Of a stretch of DNA of 17,042 nucleotides, positions 14,117 through 17,042 are shown one piece after another. Source of the DNA: JACVRX01 sp035697245 (GTDB lineage: Bacteria; Actinomycetota; Actinomycetes; Jiangellales; Jiangellaceae); NCBI GenBank assembly GCA_035697245.1, contig DASSDH010000101.1, forward strand, positions 1 to 17,042, written 5' to 3'. Under the pieces are notes generated by a model. The model made no database searches, was not told where the DNA came from, and saw only the letters and a list, made by a program, of their open reading frames with translations. How positions within the stretch are numbered: the first letter of the stretch is position 1; each line of letters starts with the position of its first letter. The translations under genes and the position numbers were made by a program.

Positions 14117-16522
14117 ATGCAGATCATCGACGGACACCCGTTGTCCGATGACGAGCTCTCGCGGATCGACAGCTACTGGCGGGCGGCGAACTACCTCGCT
14201 GTGGGCCAGATCTACCTGCTGGCCAACCCGTTGCTGCGCGAGCCGCTGCGGCCGGAGCACGTCAAGCGACGGCTGCTGGGCCACTGGGGGACGACTCCGG
14301 GTCTTAACCTCGTCTACGCCCATCTCAACCGAGCTGTTGTGCAACGGAACCTGGACCTCATCCAGGTGACCGGGCCCGGCCACGGCGGCCCGGCCATCGT
14401 GGCGAACACCTGGCTGGAGGGCTCGTACAGCGAGCGGTATCCGTCGGTGTCGCAGGATGTCGCTGGGATGGCACGGCTGTTCAGGCAGTTCTCGTTCCCT
14501 GGCGGGATTCCCAGTCACGTGGCCGCCGAGGTTCCCGGCTCGATCCACGAAGGGGGTGAGCTCGGATATTCGCTCGCCCATGCGTACGGAGCCGTGTTCG
14601 ACAACCCTGACCTGATCGTGGCGTGCGTGGTTGGGGACGGCGAGGCCGAGACCGGGCCACTGGCAACCGCATGGCACTCGACCAAGTTCGTCGACCCGGT
14701 CGGCGACGGCGCGGTGCTGCCGATCCTCCACCTCAACGGATACAAGATCGCCAACCCAGCACTGCTGGCCCGAATCGGAGACGATGAGCTGACCTCGCTG
14801 CTGAAGGGCTACGGCCATACGCCGTACCTGGTCGCAGGCGACGACCCGTACGCCGTCCACCAGCAGCTCGCGGCCACTCTCGACCACGTCCTCGACGAGA
14901 TCGCGGCTATTCAGAGCACGGCGCGCACCGACGGCAACCGGGAGCGGCCGAGCTGGCCGATGATCGTCCTGCGAACCCCGAAGGGATGGACCGGACCCGA
15001 CGTCGTCGACGGCCTACCCGTCGAGGGCACCTGGCGGTCGCATCAGGTTCCGCTGGCGGCGATTCACGAGCGGCCCGATCATCTGGCAATGCTCGAAGAG
15101 TGGTTACGCAGCTACCGGCCCGACGAATTGTTCGACGCTGACGGCCGACCGCGGACCGACATCGTGGACTGGATCCCGGCTGGTGACCGCCGGCTCGGTG
15201 CGAACCCGCACGCCAACGGCGGCCGCGACCCGCGCGACCTGGACCTGCCGGACTTTCAGGTGTACGCCGTGCCCGTCCCATCGCCCGGCGCGACGTCATC
15301 GGAGCCGACCCGGGTCCTCGGTGGATGGCTGCGCGACGTCATGAGCGCGAGCGCCGTCAACCGCAACTTCCGAATCGTCGGCCCGGACGAGACGGAGTCC
15401 AACCGGCTGCAAGCGGTGTACGACGTCACCGGCAAGGCCTGGCAGGCCGAGAGTCTCCCCGTCGATGAGCACCTGGATCCGAGCGGCAGAGTCCTGGAGA
15501 TCCTGTCCGAGCACACCTGCCAGGGATGGCTGGAGGGATACCTGCTCACGGGCCGGCATGGCCTGTTCTCCTGCTACGAGGCGTTCGTGCACATCGTCGA
15601 CTCGATGTTCAACCAGCACGCCAAGTGGCTGAAGGTCATCCGCGACCTGCATTGGCGCCGGCCCATCCCGTCGCTGAACTACCTGTTGACTTCGCACGTG
15701 TGGCGGCAGGACCACAACGGTTTCTCGCACCAGGATCCCGGATTCATCGACCATGTCGTCAACAAGAAGGCCGAGGTCATCCGCGTCTACCTGCCGCCGG
15801 ACGCCAACACCCTGCTGTCGGTGGCCGATCACTGCCTGCGCAGCCGCAACTACGTCAACGTCATCGTTGCCGGAAAGCAGTTGCAGCCGGACTGGTTGTC
15901 CATGGACGAGGCGATCCTGCATTGCACTCGGGGTCTGGGCATTTGGGACTGGGCGTCCAACGACGACGGGACACCCGACGTCGTGATGGCGTGCGCCGGT
16001 GACGTGCCAACGCTGGAGACACTCGCTGCCGTCCATTTGCTTCGCGAGCATCTGCCGGACCTTCGGGTACGGGTCGTCAACGTGGTCGACCTGATGCGCT
16101 TACAGACCGCCGACGAGCATCCGCACGGGTTGCCCGATGCCGAGTACAACGCGCTGTTCACCACCGACGAGCCGGTCGTCTTCGCCTACCACGGTTATCC
16201 CTGGCTGATCCACCGGCTCGCCTACCGGCGCGCCAACCACCGAAACCTGCACGTGCGTGGTTACAAGGAGGAGGGCACGACGACGACGCCCTTCGACATG
16301 GTCGTCATGAACGACATGGACCGGTTCCATCTGGTCATGGACGTCATCGACCGGGTTCCACGTCTCGGCGAGCGTGCGGCGCTCGTCCGTCAGCTCATGG
16401 TGGACAAGCGCACACAGCACCGGGCCTACACCCGCGAGTTCGGTCAGGACATGCCCGAGATCCTCGACTGGACCTGGCCGTACGACGCGTCCGCAGGCCC
16501 AGGAGCCATCGCCAGCGTCTAA
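14117..16522 (+). CDS. xfp: Xylulose-5-phosphate/fructose-6-phosphate phosphoketolase
   Basis: Phosphoketolase uses thiamine diphosphate and phosphate to split xylulose-5-P (or fructose-6-P) into acetyl-phosphate and glyceraldehyde-3-P (or erythrose-4-P). The 801 residues are full length for the family. Signatures in order: WRAANYLAVGQIYL, GPGHGGPAIVANTWLEGSY, SIHEGGELGYSLAHAYGA, VVGDGEAETGPLATAWHS (cofactor binding), LHLNGYKIANPALLARI, GWLEGYLLTGRHGLFSCYEA, SHVWRQDHNGFSHQDPGF and YLPPDANTLLSVADHCLRS. All key histidines and the EGGELGY signature are intact. It starts at ATG 14117 after GAGAGG; a TTG at 14105 is a less likely start. It is transcribed with the upstream SDR. No acetate kinase or phosphotransacetylase gene is in the window to handle the acetyl-phosphate. 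Sequence alone does not show whether it prefers X5P or accepts both sugars. Confidence 0.97.
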   Translation: MQIIDGHPLSDDELSRIDSYWRAANYLAVGQIYLLANPLLREPLRPEHVKRRLLGHWGTTPGLNLVYAHLNRAVVQRNLDLIQVTGPGHGGPAIVANTWLEGSYSERYPSVSQDVAGMARLFRQFSFPGGIPSHVAAEVPGSIHEGGELGYSLAHAYGAVFDNPDLIVACVVGDGEAETGPLATAWHSTKFVDPVGDGAVLPILHLNGYKIANPALLARIGDDELTSLLKGYGHTPYLVAGDDPYAVHQQLAATLDHVLDEIAAIQSTARTDGNRERPSWPMIVLRTPKGWTGPDVVDGLPVEGTWRSHQVPLAAIHERPDHLAMLEEWLRSYRPDELFDADGRPRTDIVDWIPAGDRRLGANPHANGGRDPRDLDLPDFQVYAVPVPSPGATSSEPTRVLGGWLRDVMSASAVNRNFRIVGPDETESNRLQAVYDVTGKAWQAESLPVDEHLDPSGRVLEILSEHTCQGWLEGYLLTGRHGLFSCYEAFVHIVDSMFNQHAKWLKVIRDLHWRRPIPSLNYLLTSHVWRQDHNGFSHQDPGFIDHVVNKKAEVIRVYLPPDANTLLSVADHCLRSRNYVNVIVAGKQLQPDWLSMDEAILHCTRGLGIWDWASNDDGTPDVVMACAGDVPTLETLAAVHLLREHLPDLRVRVVNVVDLMRLQTADEHPHGLPDAEYNALFTTDEPVVFAYHGYPWLIHRLAYRRANHRNLHVRGYKEEGTTTTPFDMVVMNDMDRFHLVMDVIDRVPRLGERAALVRQLMVDKRTQHRAYTREFGQDMPEILDWTWPYDASAGPGAIASV

Positions 16523-16569
16523 GGGGCGGCGTGACTGTCGAGCGCCAGCGGGGCGAGACGAACTGATTT

Positions 16570-16605
16570 GGGTCGAACGGCCCGCCCTCGCGGGTCGAAG
16601 GTCTC
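16570..16605. promoter_or_regulatory. Tandem DosR-box-like sites upstream of the PPOX gene
   Basis: The 8-mer GGGTCGAA occurs at 16570 and 16592, 22 bp apart. Each begins a 14-bp imperfect palindrome, GGGTCGAACGGCCC and GGGTCGAAGGTCTC. Both match 8 of 10 half-site bases of the DosR consensus GGGAC-N4-GTCCC. If transcription starts at the GTG at 16641, the centres are near -42.5 and -64.5, the usual place for an activator next to the -35. Single matches of this quality are expected by chance in DNA this rich in GC; the pairing is what makes it noteworthy. Confidence 0.35.
16578..16597 (+). terminator. GC-rich hairpin after xfp (possible terminator)
   Basis: An eight-pair stem (one G-U) with a CCTC loop lies 55 bp after the xfp stop, its core being CCCGC-CCTC-GCGGG. 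No T-run follows. It may terminate the SDR-xfp transcript, but it overlaps the candidate regulator sites, so the same bases could instead be read as DNA-binding half-sites. Confidence 0.3.
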
Positions 16606-16640
16606 GCGCCAGGTCAGCGGCCAAATGCCACACTCATCGC

Positions 16641-17042
16641 GTGACGAATATTTCGAATGGCATCACCGTGCTGTCCGAGGACGAGTGCTGGGACCTCATC
16701 ACCACAGCGGAGGTCGGCCGCCTCGCGTTAGCGGTGGCCGGCGAGCCCGAAATCTTCCCGGTCAACTTCGTCGTCGACGGACGCGCGCTGCTGTTTCGAA
16801 CGGCGGAAGGGACAAAGCTGGCCGCGCTCACGATCTCGTCGCGGGTGGCGTTCGAGGTCGACGGTTACCTGCCCGAGAGTGGCGAGGCCTGGAGCGTCGT
16901 AGTCAAGGGTCAAGCCGAAAGGCTGGACCACTTCCCCGACATCTACGCGGCCGAGAAGCTGCCGATCTTCCCCTGGCAAGCCGGGCCGAAGCAGTGGTTC
17001 GTCCGGGTGCTGCCGGCCAAGGTGACGGGCCGGAGGTTCACC
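16641..17042 (+). CDS. PPOX-type (pyridoxamine 5'-phosphate oxidase family) protein, C-terminus cut by window edge
   Basis: An open frame of 134 codons from GTG 16641 runs to the right edge without a stop. The product begins MTNISNGITVLSEDECWDLI and continues EVGRLALAV, EIFPVNFVVDGRALLFRTAEG, TKLAAL, VAFEVDGY, then SVVVKGQAERL and ends KVTGRRFT. This order of strands is that of small split-barrel FMN- or F420-binding proteins of the pyridoxamine-phosphate-oxidase-like group (Pyridox_ox_2 type). Such proteins are usually about 135-150 residues long, so little is missing. True pyridoxamine oxidase activity should not be assumed; substrate and cofactor are unknown. No ribosome binding site precedes the GTG, and CACACT at 16629-16634 could serve as a -10 for a leaderless mRNA. 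It follows xfp by 118 bp, with possible activator sites between. Confidence 0.85.
   Translation, partial: MTNISNGITVLSEDECWDLITTAEVGRLALAVAGEPEIFPVNFVVDGRALLFRTAEGTKLAALTISSRVAFEVDGYLPESGEAWSVVVKGQAERLDHFPDIYAAEKLPIFPWQAGPKQWFVRVLPAKVTGRRFT

Noticed and set aside
1..17042. tRNA or rRNA genes, CRISPR arrays, insertion sequences, toxin-antitoxin or defence genes
   Set aside because: Looked for and not seen. Almost all of the sequence is accounted for by ordinary protein genes and short gaps, with no long repeats or transposase motifs.

Overview
The window is GC-rich chromosomal DNA, mostly GC in third codon positions, with frequent GTG starts and many start/stop overlaps. Together with RbpA, OpcA, an actinobacterial SufR-sufB junction and a separate tal-pgi pair, this points to an actinomycete (Actinomycetota). 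I cannot place it to genus. Seventeen protein genes are supported. I see no RNA genes, CRISPR arrays, insertion sequences or prophage signs.

Layout. (1) 1-941, minus strand: the 5' end of sufB, overlapped by its regulator gene sufR, the start of a suf operon that runs off the left edge. (2) 1021-3571: heme A biosynthesis. ctaA (plus) converges on ctaB plus an uncharacterised membrane protein (minus). (3) 3766-11919, plus strand: a tight six-gene operon tkt-tal-pgi-zwf-opcA-pgl, covering the oxidative entry to the pentose phosphate pathway, its non-oxidative carbon shuffling and G6P/F6P interconversion. (4) 11949-12566, minus strand: secG-rbpA (protein export; RNA polymerase accessory factor). 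(5) 12713-16522, plus strand: a SAM methyltransferase, an NAD-type short-chain dehydrogenase and a full-length xylulose-5-P/fructose-6-P phosphoketolase. (6) 16641 to the right edge: an almost complete PPOX-type flavin or F420 split-barrel protein.

How the genes fit together. Pgi, Zwf/OpcA and Pgl take hexose phosphate to 6-phosphogluconate. Tkt and Tal shuffle pentose and hexose phosphates. The phosphoketolase, only 4.6 kb from the end of zwf/opcA/pgl operon, would cleave the same xylulose-5-P or fructose-6-P to acetyl-phosphate. Gnd, Rpe, Rpi, acetate kinase and phosphotransacetylase are not in the window. The suf and cta genes share a short divergent promoter region, which puts Fe-S assembly and heme A supply side by side.

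Most of the window is conserved core metabolism. The less ordinary points are: the region beyond secG, where gap-pgk-tpiA is often found but methyltransferase-SDR-phosphoketolase lies here; a pair of DosR-box-like sites placed like class II activator sites upstream of the PPOX gene; a probable leaderless, self-overlapping sufR promoter/operator; and the unnamed membrane protein paired with ctaB.
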